Numbered from the stretch's first letter, positions 24,405-32,897 are shown. The stretch is DNA of 35,470 bases from Thermoflexia bacterium (GCA_011192155.1 DUEK01000023.1:1-35470), one strand, 5' to 3'. Notes: generated by a model from the letters alone, not told the origin. Numbers and translations: made by a program.

Positions 24405-27363
24405 TGGTTTGCTGCGTGTAGCGGGAATCAGCGGGGCGGGCGCGATTTGGGGGCTGGCGCTGGCCCGCTTGGCAGCGGAAGCCGGTCTCTGGCCGCCGCT
24501 CTACGAATCTCTTCTAGCCATCGCCGGGGTAGCCTCCGTGTGCACCGGGCTGGTTTTTGCTCTATGGCGGCGCACCAACCCTCCCGCTTCTTGCCTCCTG
24601 CCCCTTGCCTCCTTGTCACTCCTCTACGTAACTGGCATCATCCCAGGCCCTCTGGCCGGGTGCGTGCTGCTGATCGGCGGAGGCGTACTGGCGCTGCTGG
24701 CGGCGTGGGGAGATCGGGCGCAATGGACACCCCCCGCCATCCTGGGCCTGGCGACGTTTGCGATCTACACTCGCACCCTGTTGCCCTCCCTTGGTCAGGC
24801 CGATACGTTCGAATTTCAGGTCATCATCCCCCGGCTGGGAGTGGCGCACCCCACCGGCTACCCTCTCTACATCCTACTGGGCAAGCTGTTCACACTGCTC
24901 CCCCTGGGCAACGTGGCCTGGCGGGTGAACGTGGCCTCGGCCATCTTTGCCGCCGCCGCCGTGTTGGTGGTCTATGCCATCCTGCTGCATCTGACCTCCC
25001 ACTGGCTGCCGGCCTTCCTGGCCGCGCTGACATTTGCCTTCTCCGCCACTTTCTGGTCTCAGGCAATTGTCGCCGAAGTCTACGCGCTGCACAACCTGCT
25101 CGCGGCCATCATCCTCTGGCTGCTGCTCAAGACCTCCGAGGTCTCCACAAAACCTCAGAGTTCTCCAGCGCGCCGCTGGCAGATCGTATTCTTTCTGATC
25201 GGCCTGAGCCTCACCAATCACCTGACGACGGCGCTGCTGCTCCCAGCCGTGGCGCTAGGGCTGCTCTGGGACCGCCCCCGGCTGCAACTCAAAGACTGCC
25301 TGATCGCCGGAGGACTCTTGCTGTTAGGGCTATCGCTCTACCTCTTCATCCCGCTGCGCTGGCCGGCGCTGAACCACGGCGAGTGGATGACGTTGCGCGG
25401 ATTCGTCGCCCATATCACCGGCGGCCAATTCCACGCTGCCTTGCGGCTCGACGGCTGGCGCGACCCCACCCGTTGGGCCATCGTCGGACGGTTGATGCGC
25501 GAACCTTTCCAATATAAAGGGAAGCAAAGCGACGCCTTTAGCTGGATCGGGCTGGGGCTGGCGGCGGTTGGCGTGACGCGGTTGGCGCTGCGGCAGAGAC
25601 GAGCGCTGGCGCTGACCGGCGCGACCTTCCTGGCCTTTGCGTTCTATGGTCTCTGCTACCATATCCCCGACATCTCTGTCTTTCTGCTCCCCGCCCACCT
25701 GGTACTGGCGCTCTGGATCGGCGTCGGCATCGCTTCCCTAGCCCGCCTCGCCCCGCGTTTTGCCCCCTTTGCCGTCCTGCTCGCTATGCTCCCCCTCAAC
25801 CTCATCTGGACAAACCTACCCCAGGTGGACCAAAGCCACAACCGGGGCAACCTCGACTGGGGCCAATACGCGTTGAGCCTCCCGCTCGCGGAAAACAGCG
25901 CGGTGCTGGCTGACTCGGAAAAGTTCGCCCCGCTCTACTACTTACAACAGATCGAAGGCGCGCGACCAGATCTCGACCTGGTCATTTTGGGCAGCGAGGA
26001 ACTTTATCAGGCGGAACTGACAGCGCGACTGGGCACGGGCCAAACAGTCTACCTGGCGCGCTACCTGCCGCATCTGGAAGGGCTGTACCTGCGCTCAGTG
26101 GGGCCTTTGGTAGAAGTGAGAAACCAGGTTTTTGCCGAAAATCTGGTTTCTGGTGAGAAAAGCGCGTGTTTCGGCGAGGCAATCCGGCTGTTGGACGCCC
26201 AAGTAGACGCCGATCCACTGGGGCGAGCAACGCGCCACCTGACGCTCTACTGGCAGGCCGAGACGGAGGTGAGCGGCGATTTCGTCGTCCGGCTACGACT
26301 GGTGGATGCCGATGACCACACGCGCTGGGAGAGCGATGGAATGCGCCCCGTAAACGGCCTGTATCCCACCAACGGGTGGCCCGTGGGCGTGACAATCTCC
26401 GATTACCACGAGATCAAGATTCCGCCCTGGCTGCCGCGCGGAGAATACAAGCTGCAAGTAGGGCTTTTCCCCCCTTTTCCGATCCAGGAAAAGCAAAGCG
26501 ACTCTTTTAGCACTAGCGGGTTGCAGGTTGGCGGCGCGACAACAGACTGGTTTTCCTTGAGTACACTAGAGCTTGTTCCCTCCCCCGACCCGCCCTCCCT
26601 GCCGCGCGAGCAGCGCTATCTCTTCACCAACGGTGCGTGGCTGACGGGCTACGATATGGCAGGCGAAGCCTTCGCAGGCGCTCCGTTCGTGGCCGACCTG
26701 GCCTGGCAGGGAGTCGAGGAGAACGAGCAAGTTCGACTGACCTGGGTGGATCAGGGCGGACAAGAGACAGAAACAAGCATCTTTCCCCTCACCGCCGGTG
26801 CATTGCGCAGCCGCCACACCATCGCCGCGCCCCAAAACCCCGGCCGCTACACGCTGCGCGCCGGGCTGACAAACGAGGCCGCGCGCTGCAACTGGCTGGC
26901 CTCCCCGACCAACGATTGCCCGCTCGGCGCAATAGAGGTAGCGGATGGAAATCATCCCCTGGCAAATTTTGCCGACCTGGCGCTCCTGCTAGAGGCCGAA
27001 ATCGACCAGGCCGTCGCGCGACCCGGCGAGACCGTCCCCATCACACTGCGCTGGCGCGCGTTGCGGTCAATCGGCGCGGACTATACCACCTTTGTCCATC
27101 TGGTAGGCCCCGATGGACGGTTGCACGGCCAGGTTGACGCATGGCCGGTGCAGGGAAGCTATCCCACCAGCCAATGGACGCCCGGCGAGGAAATAACCGA
27201 CCCCTACCAGGTGCAATTGACCCCCGACGCCCCGGCCGGCCGCTACCGGATCGAGGTCGGCTGGTACCTGCTGGCGACGATGCAGCGACTGCAAATCGTG
27301 GACACCGGAGGCCGTCCGACCGGCGACGCGTTCATCGTCGGCGAGTTCGACGTCCAAGATTGA
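24388..27363 (+). CDS. DUF2723 membrane glycosyltransferase-like protein with C-terminal beta domains
   Basis: A 991-residue protein. About 12 membrane helices fill residues 8-480; the DUF2723 signature FEFQVIIPRLGVAHPTGYPL is at about 138-157, followed by LGKLFTLLP and NVAWRVNVASA. DUF2723 is related to TMEM260, a protein O-mannosyltransferase, and to GT-C enzymes, so transfer of a lipid-linked sugar on the outer face is plausible. The C-terminal 500 residues form extracytoplasmic beta-sandwich repeats (LTLYWQAETEVSGDFVVRLR; VPITLRWRALRSIGADYTTF). ATG 24388 overlaps mrdA; the frame is open further upstream but lies inside mrdA. Three repeat-derived stretches lie in frame: residues about 67-76, 248-257 and 577-588. 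Confidence 0.82.
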   Translation: MKPRLDGLLRVAGISGAGAIWGLALARLAAEAGLWPPLYESLLAIAGVASVCTGLVFALWRRTNPPASCLLPLASLSLLYVTGIIPGPLAGCVLLIGGGVLALLAAWGDRAQWTPPAILGLATFAIYTRTLLPSLGQADTFEFQVIIPRLGVAHPTGYPLYILLGKLFTLLPLGNVAWRVNVASAIFAAAAVLVVYAILLHLTSHWLPAFLAALTFAFSATFWSQAIVAEVYALHNLLAAIILWLLLKTSEVSTKPQSSPARRWQIVFFLIGLSLTNHLTTALLLPAVALGLLWDRPRLQLKDCLIAGGLLLLGLSLYLFIPLRWPALNHGEWMTLRGFVAHITGGQFHAALRLDGWRDPTRWAIVGRLMREPFQYKGKQSDAFSWIGLGLAAVGVTRLALRQRRALALTGATFLAFAFYGLCYHIPDISVFLLPAHLVLALWIGVGIASLARLAPRFAPFAVLLAMLPLNLIWTNLPQVDQSHNRGNLDWGQYALSLPLAENSAVLADSEKFAPLYYLQQIEGARPDLDLVILGSEELYQAELTARLGTGQTVYLARYLPHLEGLYLRSVGPLVEVRNQVFAENLVSGEKSACFGEAIRLLDAQVDADPLGRATRHLTLYWQAETEVSGDFVVRLRLVDADDHTRWESDGMRPVNGLYPTNGWPVGVTISDYHEIKIPPWLPRGEYKLQVGLFPPFPIQEKQSDSFSTSGLQVGGATTDWFSLSTLELVPSPDPPSLPREQRYLFTNGAWLTGYDMAGEAFAGAPFVADLAWQGVEENEQVRLTWVDQGGQETETSIFPLTAGALRSRHTIAAPQNPGRYTLRAGLTNEAARCNWLASPTNDCPLGAIEVADGNHPLANFADLALLLEAEIDQAVARPGETVPITLRWRALRSIGADYTTFVHLVGPDGRLHGQVDAWPVQGSYPTSQWTPGEEITDPYQVQLTPDAPAGRYRIEVGWYLLATMQRLQIVDTGGRPTGDAFIVGEFDVQD
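26118..26151 (+). repeat. Palindromic repeat core (family A) inside the DUF2723 gene
   Basis: gaaaccaggtttt (26120-26132) and aaaatctggtttc (26138-26150) form a 13-bp stem with one G-U pair. The left arm is identical to that in the family A elements. It is read in frame as RNQVFAENLVS, between an extracytoplasmic segment and a beta domain. Confidence 0.65.
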
Positions 27364-27383
27364 CCCGCCAAAAGGGGCACTGC

Positions 27384-29702
27384 GTGTATCAGACTTGCGA
27401 GCGCCAGAGATATAAACCCCACTTGTGGATCACCATCCTCGCAGTGCTGGCGCTGGTCGCACTTTACCCCGTCGAGATACTGACCGCGTGCCATCAGAAT
27501 GGCCGTTTCAAAAAGTTGATGGCCTGCCGTCCCTCCACGACGGCGCCCGCGTCGGAACCCGCCTTATCTCCACCCGGCGGCTACTACGACCACGACATCC
27601 GATTGGAGATCCGCCCGCCCCACCCCGACTCCCGCGTGATCTTTACACTCGACGGCCACGCGCCCACCCACACCACCGGGGAGACCTACACCCAACCCAT
27701 CCACCTGAGCAGCGCCGCACCCGCCGTCACCGTCGTGCGCGCCCGCGCCGTCCTGCCCAACGGCGAGTTGGGGCCAGTGGTCAGCGCATCCTACTTTGTT
27801 GGTGTGCAAGCGACGCTGCCGCTGCTCTCGCTGATCATAGACCCCGACGACCTGTGGGACGCCGAGCACGGCATCTATGCTCCCCTCAACAGTCACAAGA
27901 GGGGAATGACTTGGGAGCGACCGGCGAACGTCGCCTACGTGGGCGAGGATCGGGGGCAGGGGTTCCACGTCCCGGCTGGCGTGCGTCTTCACGGCGGGGC
28001 CAGTCGCGATTTTGCAAAAAAGTCGCTGCGGCTCTACTTCCGCCAAGAGTACGGGCTCAACCGGCTCGAGTACCCACTGTTCGCCGCTAGCGACACGCAG
28101 TCGTTCCAGCGATTGGTTCTACACAACGGCGGGCAGGACTGGCACACCTTCCCTCACCCCAACTACTCCAACTGGACCCTCATGCGCAACCAGTTGGCCG
28201 ACCGGCTGGCGCTCGAACTCGGCGGGCATGCTACCCGCAGCCGGCCGGTTCTGCTGTTCATCAACGGCGAGCCGTGGGGCATCTATTACATCCGCGAGCG
28301 CATTGATAGCCGCTTCCTGGCGGATCGCTACGGCGTCGCATCAGCCGACTTTCTGGACTCGCCCGAACACATCGGGGAGCGGGCGACTCTTATGGGAGAC
28401 CGCGAAAACTGGGACCACCTCCTGCGATTCGTCGAGGCTCGCGATCTGGCGGACCCGGCCAACTATGCTTACGTTCAAACCCAAGTGGACATTGCCAACT
28501 TTATTGACTATACCATCCTCCACATCTATGCCGCCAACTTTGACTGGCCGCACCACAACGTGCAGCAGTTCCGCCCCCGCGTGCAAGGCGGCCGCTGGCA
28601 GTGGATGTTCTGGGACACCGACCACGCCTTTGGAGCGGGTGAACACAGCTATGTGGAACTGAACCTAGTGGAGCGGGTGCTGGAATACGATTGGCCCGAA
28701 ACGGGCGGGCGGGACGCGCTTCTTTTGCAAAGGCTGTTGGAAAACCCCGCCTTCCTCCTCCGCTTTCTTTCCCGCGCCGCCGACCTGCTCAACACCACAC
28801 TCGCGCCTGCATCCGTCGTCAGACACATCGACGAACTGGCCGCAGAACTTGAACCGGACATTGCCTACGAGACGATCCGCTGGTCAAGCTCGGTTGATTG
28901 GGCAACGAGCGTGGAAGAGTTGCGCGATTTTGCCCGTCGCCGTCCAGACTTTGTCCGCCGTCACCTGGTGGAAAAATTCAACCTGGGCGGTACCGCACAG
29001 CTCACCTTCGAGCCGCCTACCAGCGGTTCCGGCTATATCGCCGTCAACGGCGGCCTGGTGCGAGAGCTGCCCTGGCAGACCGTCTGCTTCCGAGGAGTCC
29101 CTATCCAAATCACGGCCGCCCCCGCACAGGGCTACCGCTTCGCTGGGTGGGAGCCGCCCGACCTCCTCCAGACTCCCACCATCACGCTGACGCTCGACGC
29201 CGCACAGACGATCGCACCCCGCTTCGAGCCGCTCAGTGACGACGCGCCCCACCCCGGCGACGTGATCTTTGCCGACTATCGGATGGGAGAATGGTTCGAG
29301 CTACAAGTGATGCGATCCGGCGGGGTTGACCTGCGCGGCTGGCGCATCACCGATAACGATACTAAAACCGCCACCGACGAAGGCTCGCTCATCTTTGCCG
29401 ATGACCCGGCCTTTGCCCACGTGCCGCGCGGCGCGACCATCCGCATCGTCGTGGGCGAGGGGGGCTTTCAAGATGACTTGAGCGTTTGGGACCGGCGGAT
29501 GGCGCTGCACATCGGCAATCCTGCCCTGGACGCCCACACTGATCCCGGCTTTAACCTGGGGCCTAGCGACAACCTCGTACTCCTGGCCCCCGGCCTCACC
29601 CCGGCCTTTAGCGACGACCGGGGCATCGCCTTTGTCGCCGACGGCGCCGTCACACCGGTCTCTTTTGGCGTGCTGGCCGATGGCGTGCTGCTCGTTCAGT
29701 AA
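27384..29702 (+). CDS. Secreted CotH-type kinase with chitobiase-like and lamin-tail domains
   Basis: A 772-residue protein. An N-terminal membrane anchor (about 15-32), a chitobiase/hexosaminidase C-terminal-type domain (about 58-138, ALSPPGGYYDHDIRLEI, FTLDGHAPT), then a CotH kinase-like domain (about 145-520) with HGGASRDFAKKSLRLYF (203-219), INGEPWGIYYIRERID and FWDTDHAFG with Asp411 and Asp413. These match the Lys and metal-Asp positions of CotH, an atypical secreted protein kinase of spore coats. A bacterial-repeat (InlB-type) region (about 535-615) and a lamin-tail domain (about 625-765) follow. GTG 27384 is chosen, after AAAGGGG. It is 20 bases downstream of the DUF2723 gene and probably in the same operon. 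Substrate unknown. Confidence 0.85.
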   Translation: MYQTCERQRYKPHLWITILAVLALVALYPVEILTACHQNGRFKKLMACRPSTTAPASEPALSPPGGYYDHDIRLEIRPPHPDSRVIFTLDGHAPTHTTGETYTQPIHLSSAAPAVTVVRARAVLPNGELGPVVSASYFVGVQATLPLLSLIIDPDDLWDAEHGIYAPLNSHKRGMTWERPANVAYVGEDRGQGFHVPAGVRLHGGASRDFAKKSLRLYFRQEYGLNRLEYPLFAASDTQSFQRLVLHNGGQDWHTFPHPNYSNWTLMRNQLADRLALELGGHATRSRPVLLFINGEPWGIYYIRERIDSRFLADRYGVASADFLDSPEHIGERATLMGDRENWDHLLRFVEARDLADPANYAYVQTQVDIANFIDYTILHIYAANFDWPHHNVQQFRPRVQGGRWQWMFWDTDHAFGAGEHSYVELNLVERVLEYDWPETGGRDALLLQRLLENPAFLLRFLSRAADLLNTTLAPASVVRHIDELAAELEPDIAYETIRWSSSVDWATSVEELRDFARRRPDFVRRHLVEKFNLGGTAQLTFEPPTSGSGYIAVNGGLVRELPWQTVCFRGVPIQITAAPAQGYRFAGWEPPDLLQTPTITLTLDAAQTIAPRFEPLSDDAPHPGDVIFADYRMGEWFELQVMRSGGVDLRGWRITDNDTKTATDEGSLIFADDPAFAHVPRGATIRIVVGEGGFQDDLSVWDRRMALHIGNPALDAHTDPGFNLGPSDNLVLLAPGLTPAFSDDRGIAFVADGAVTPVSFGVLADGVLLVQ

Positions 29703-29825
29703 GCCGGAATATCATTCAGGTGTGTTTCAAATGAGCTACCCATAATCCTTCATTCTTTAGGATAATTCTTTCTACAAAAAACAAGTTGTTTCTTAAAAGT
29801 TATTGGACTTTGGATAAGTGCAAAT

Positions 29826-29853
29826 AGCCGGTCGCAATTGCCGGCTGATTTTT
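29826..29853 (+). terminator. Likely terminator of the mreB-CotH operon
   Basis: agccgg (29826-29831) pairs with ccggct (29841-29846) and is followed by gaTTTTT (29849-29853). It lies about 125 bases after the CotH stop. The stem is short, so confidence is moderate. Confidence 0.5.
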
Positions 29854-29871
29854 GAACCTTAACAAGCAGTT

Positions 29872-30123
29872 TCAAGCCGATTTAGAGGCTGTTTTGCCCT
29901 TTTTGATGACCGGGCAACGCTTCCGGGGCGACTGTTGCTCCCCTTTGGCCCGGCATGGGGATTTACCACGGGGTTTGGGCGGTTGGGCCGGCGTCCCAAT
30001 CTGGCGAGTAATTCGCCCAAAGTCCCGTTGCACGAAACTTGGCCCTGGCGTCTTCCTTTTCATCTCGGGCAAGTGTCGCTCCCACGGGCGCGACAGTAAT
30101 TGGACCAAATCACGAGCTCCCAA
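29872..30123 (-). pseudogene. C-terminal remnant of a transposase
   Basis: The 83-residue frame reads RPWERHLPE, then VQRDFGRITRQIGTPAQPPK, then RGKSP and a basic tail (PVIKKGKTASK). This is the C-terminal pattern I associate with a group of putative transposases common in cyanobacteria and Chloroflexota (RDFGRI-IGTP-PPKxRGxSPGR). The upstream catalytic part is missing; a different frame (about 30124-30165) may hold a few more decayed residues. The last codon before stop lies at 29875. A 12-bp inverted repeat gggccagaaccc/gggttctggccc (30137-30148, 30187-30198) lies just upstream. Confidence 0.6.
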
Positions 30124-30183
30124 GAAACTGCAAACGGGGCCAGAACCCGCGCTTGAGCAGTTTTTTGCCGAAAGAAGAACACG

Positions 30184-30892
30184 TTAGGGTTCTGGCCCAC
30201 TAACCACAGCGTAAAGCACCCTGCGCGATTGCGAAATCGCGGCTACAAAACGGGAATTGCTGGTTACGGGGCAGGTACCGGCCAGAATCTGCACGCTGGC
30301 GGGGACTGGGAAGCGATCGCGGTCGTCCCCGAACTTGACCAGCAGTGCCGGCGCCAAGAGCTTGCCCACTCCTGGCAGCGAGGCAAAGATGTCGTGATCG
30401 AGATGCTGGACGAATAGTTTCCCCAGTTCTTTGTAGGTGGCTTTCTTGATTCGCACCGTGTTCAGGAGCAGGGTGGCGAGGGAGATCGCTTCCATTGAGC
30501 GAGTCAGGTAGAAAAGAAGACTGATCTTGGCGCGCATCTGCTGGGTCAAGGGCAGATCGGGATGCCAGGGCTGCAAACGCTGCCGGTCCGTGCGCAGAAG
30601 GTCTGCTTTGACGGTAGCGGCCCTGGCAGCTCTTGACCACGTTGGGGGGAATGACGTATACCTGGCTGTAGTTCCGCGACCAGAGAAAATCTATGATCAG
30701 ATTGTGGGCGGTCTCTAATCCCACCAGACAGTCGGCGGGGGTGACACCGAGTTTCTTACGGGTATCGTCGAACTTGCGGAAGCCGTCGGGAGTGTGGGGG
30801 ATGACAAAGTAGAAGATGACGACGCCCGACTCGTTCATAAAGATCACATCGTGTTTATTTTCGCTCCAATCAATTCCGGTGTATACTTCCAT
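30184..30892 (-). pseudogene. IS110-family transposase, frameshifted and internally deleted
   Basis: From ATG 30892 the frame reads YTGIDWSENKHDV (first catalytic Asp), GLETAHN (Glu) and VIPPNVVKSCQGRYRQS, the N-terminal DEDD/RuvC-like domain of IS110 recombinases. At about 30606/30607 the homology jumps frame to ADLLRTDRQRLQPWHPDLPL, so the usual segment with the last two catalytic Asp residues (SD-x2-DA) is deleted. The C-terminal part has LPGVGKLLAPALLVKFGDD and AGTCPVTSNS, the Tnp20 domain. Only about 205 residues can be rebuilt against 340-400 normally, so more is missing between. The C-terminus ends in a family B repeat (30209-30262). The gene cannot be active. AAAGGAGG precedes the start. 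Confidence 0.88.
30209..30262 (+). repeat. Dispersed repeat family B, full copy
   Basis: The unit runs gcgtaaagcaccctg, then cgcgattgcgaaatcgcgg (a palindrome around gcgatt-gcga-aatcgc), then ctacaaaacgggaattgctg. Close copies are at 32980-33050 and, inverted, 32932-32971, and a part at 11777-11799. It truncates the IS110 transposase remnant. Confidence 0.65.
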
Positions 30893-31140
30893 TTGAACCT
30901 CCTTTGCGTATGCAGAGAGTCTTCCACCGGCGGACGCAGAGTGACCATGTCCCTATTATGGCGCTCACGGCGCGACACGCTTTGGACGGTGGCTCTGTCG
31001 GGCCTGGGGGACGGTCCGCGCGTGACACTCGCAGTGTAGGCGGCTGAAGGTCATTGTTTCCCAGGCCCTCGCCGGTGGAAACCGGCGAACAGACAACTGG
31101 CTGAATCATCACTGTTATCATACCGAATTTACTACCTCTT
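30893..31140 (-). ncRNA. Non-coding end of the IS110 remnant, possible bridge-RNA region
   Basis: In IS110-group elements a bridge RNA of roughly 150-200 bases is encoded in the non-coding stretch between the left end and the recombinase start, on the same strand. This stretch has that position and size and no gene. It includes a 7-bp hairpin cgccggt/accggcg (31070-31076, 31081-31087). No guide loops or ends could be confirmed by eye. Confidence 0.35.
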
Positions 31141-31165
31141 TGTCAACATTATAGCTAATCTAGTT

Positions 31166-31317
31166 GTAACTACCCAGACCAGCGCAAATTTGAACGTTTC
31201 AGGCTCTCAGCCCTCGTCCCCGAGGGCGGTGTGGGCGAGAGCACTGTATTCTGAGTAGCCATCCTCCGCACAAGACGCCCCCGGGACGGGGGCTGTAAGC
31301 AGTGGCTGGGTAGTTAC
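31166..31317. mobile_element. MITE, family C (152 bp) with 5-bp target duplication
   Basis: Perfect 12-bp terminal inverted repeats, gtaactacccag (31166-31177) and ctgggtagttac (31306-31317), are flanked by the direct repeat TAGTT on both sides (31161-31165 and 31318-31322). The interior has two GC-rich hairpins: gccctcg/cgagggc (31210-31216, 31221-31227) and gccccc/gggggc (31277-31282, 31288-31293). There is no coding capacity. It lies next to the IS110 remnant but its ends are unrelated to it. Confidence 0.85.
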
Positions 31318-31527
31318 TAGTTTAAGAAAATTTCACTTTGCGCGTCAAAAAGTTAATTTTTTCAAGGCCAAGTTTAAAATCTCTGTGCTCTCTGTGTCTC
31401 TGTGGTGAAATTCCTAGTTCTTTCAGTAGAGTCATGAACCAAATACCTAATAATTAGTATAGTGAAATCGGAAGCATTTGTCAAGAAACTGGTACGCCTT
31501 ATCTAGCAACTCGCCGCGCCACAATGC
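31318..31527. other. AT-rich spacer with ctctgtg-type repeat debris
   Basis: No gene is seen. A tract ctctgtgctctctgtgtctc (31381-31400) resembles that at the right part of the 9700-9950 element. The rest is AT-rich and shows nothing clear. Confidence 0.4.
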
Positions 31528-31563
31528 AAAAAACGCTACCTGGGGAATGTCCCCAGGCAGCGT
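31528..31563 (-). terminator. Rho-independent terminator of fabH
   Basis: On the minus strand a 14-bp stem (31563-31550 with 31546-31533; one G-U pair, 3-base loop) is followed by six U (31533-31528). It is 29 bases after the fabH stop. Confidence 0.9.
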
Positions 31564-31591
31564 CGTTGTGAGATAATCTATGGCGCAGCGA

Positions 31592-32761
31592 CTAATCGCG
31601 CTTGAAACGCCGCTGCCACTGGTTGATCGGAGTCATCGCTGCCAGCGCCATATCCTGCAAGCGCGCGCGGGCGGTCACCTGCGTGCTCCACACCGCGTTT
31701 CGCACCCGAGTGACCGGCTGGAACAGGTTCGAAAGCAGCGGCCAGTCATCCACGGCGATCGGCTCTTCCGCCACCGGCTGCCAGTGTAACACCGCCGCCG
31801 CCCACGTCAACCCGGCTCCAAACCCGACTAGCACCACGTGGTCGCCGGATTGCAAGCGCCCTTCCTCCAACGCATCGCACAGCGCCAGCGGAATCGAAGC
31901 CGCCGAGGTATTGCCGTAGCGGTCAACATTGACCATCACCTTCTCCGGGTCTATTTTCAAACGCCGCACGGCCAGGTCAATGATGCGAGCGTTGGCCTGG
32001 TGGGGGATGACCAGATCAATTTCGTCCCACGTCAGCCCGCTCTCCTGCACGACGTTGATTACCGAATTGGTCATCTTGCGGGTGGCAAACTTGAAGACGC
32101 GGCGCCCATCCATCCGCAGGTAGTGATCGCCGTTGCGCAGCGTCTCCTCGCTGAAAGGCTTGACCGTGCCATAGCCGGGCGCGATGAGAGCGTCCCAGTC
32201 TTGACCCTGGGAGCCAAGCTCGCAGCTCAAAATTCCCGTGGGTTGGTCGCTCGCTTCCACCAGGACGGCGGCTCCGCCGTCGCCAAAGAGCACGCACGTA
32301 TTGCGATCCGTCCAGTCCACTGCCGGCGACAGCGTCTCGACCCCCACTACCAATATCTTTTCGTAAAGCCCGGTTTCGATGAACTGGTTGGCCGTCACCA
32401 GAGCATAAACAAACCCTGTGCAGCCGGCGACCAGTGTGAAAGCGCCTGCCCGAGTCGCGCCCAAGCGATCCTGCACCATGCTAGAGACCGGCGGGCAGAA
32501 ATAGTCGGGGGATGAAGTAGCAATGATAACAAGGTCAACTTCTTCGGGAGCGACTCCCGCCCGCTCCAATGCCTGCTGGCAGGCCTCGACCGACATTGAG
32601 GATGTCGTCTCGCCCGGCCCGGCGATGTGTCGCTCACGGATGCCCGTGCGGGTGACAATCCATTCATCGGAAGTGTCCACCATCTGTTCCAAGTCGTGGT
32701 TGGTGAGAATGCGCTCCGGCACCGATTTGCCCCACCCAGTGATACGTCCATATTGCTTCAT
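31592..32761 (-). CDS. fabH: 3-oxoacyl-ACP synthase III (FabH/ketosynthase III) with C-terminal extension
   Basis: A 389-residue thiolase-fold enzyme. The FabH triad is present: Cys114 (VAGCTGFVYAL), His254 (IPHQANARI) and Asn284 (YGNTSAASIPLAL). Other family segments are DEWIVTRTGIRERH (32-45) and LFGDGGAAVLV. It starts fatty acid chains by condensing acyl-CoA with malonyl-ACP. The catalytic core ends near residue 328 (GLTWAAAVLHW); the remaining roughly 60 residues, WPLLSNLFQPVTRVRNAVW and a basic end, are beyond the usual length. ATG 32759-32761 follows GAGGAGG. Other fab genes are not in the window; a related role in hydrocarbon or secondary pathways is possible. Confidence 0.92.
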   Translation of the reverse strand: MKQYGRITGWGKSVPERILTNHDLEQMVDTSDEWIVTRTGIRERHIAGPGETTSSMSVEACQQALERAGVAPEEVDLVIIATSSPDYFCPPVSSMVQDRLGATRAGAFTLVAGCTGFVYALVTANQFIETGLYEKILVVGVETLSPAVDWTDRNTCVLFGDGGAAVLVEASDQPTGILSCELGSQGQDWDALIAPGYGTVKPFSEETLRNGDHYLRMDGRRVFKFATRKMTNSVINVVQESGLTWDEIDLVIPHQANARIIDLAVRRLKIDPEKVMVNVDRYGNTSAASIPLALCDALEEGRLQSGDHVVLVGFGAGLTWAAAVLHWQPVAEEPIAVDDWPLLSNLFQPVTRVRNAVWSTQVTARARLQDMALAAMTPINQWQRRFKRD

Positions 32762-32853
32762 TTGGTTTTCCTCCTCTGCGGTATACCTGCCTACGGCCCA
32801 CTTATGGCTATAGGAACACTGAGAGGGGATAAGAGTTGCGCTAGTGATAAACG

Positions 32854-32897
32854 ATCACCGGCCTGGTCAGGATGTGTACCCCGACCAGGCCGGTGAT
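32854..32897 (-). terminator. Long hairpin, possible terminator of the Fe-S operon
   Basis: atcaccggcctggtc (32854-32868) pairs perfectly over 15 bp with 32883-32897; the loop is 14 bases. On the minus strand the sequence after it is CGTTTATC, a weak U-tract. It lies between the Fe-S genes and fabH. Confidence 0.5.

Noticed and set aside
29852-30187. Plus-strand frame of 111 codons after the CotH gene
   Set aside because: The opposite strand carries the transposase-like sequence; this frame has no recognisable motif and starts at TTG without a ribosome binding site.
31166-31317. Interpretation as a riboswitch or structured RNA between genes
   Set aside because: The perfect ends and exact TAGTT duplication fit a transposed element better, and no gene follows in a suitable position.
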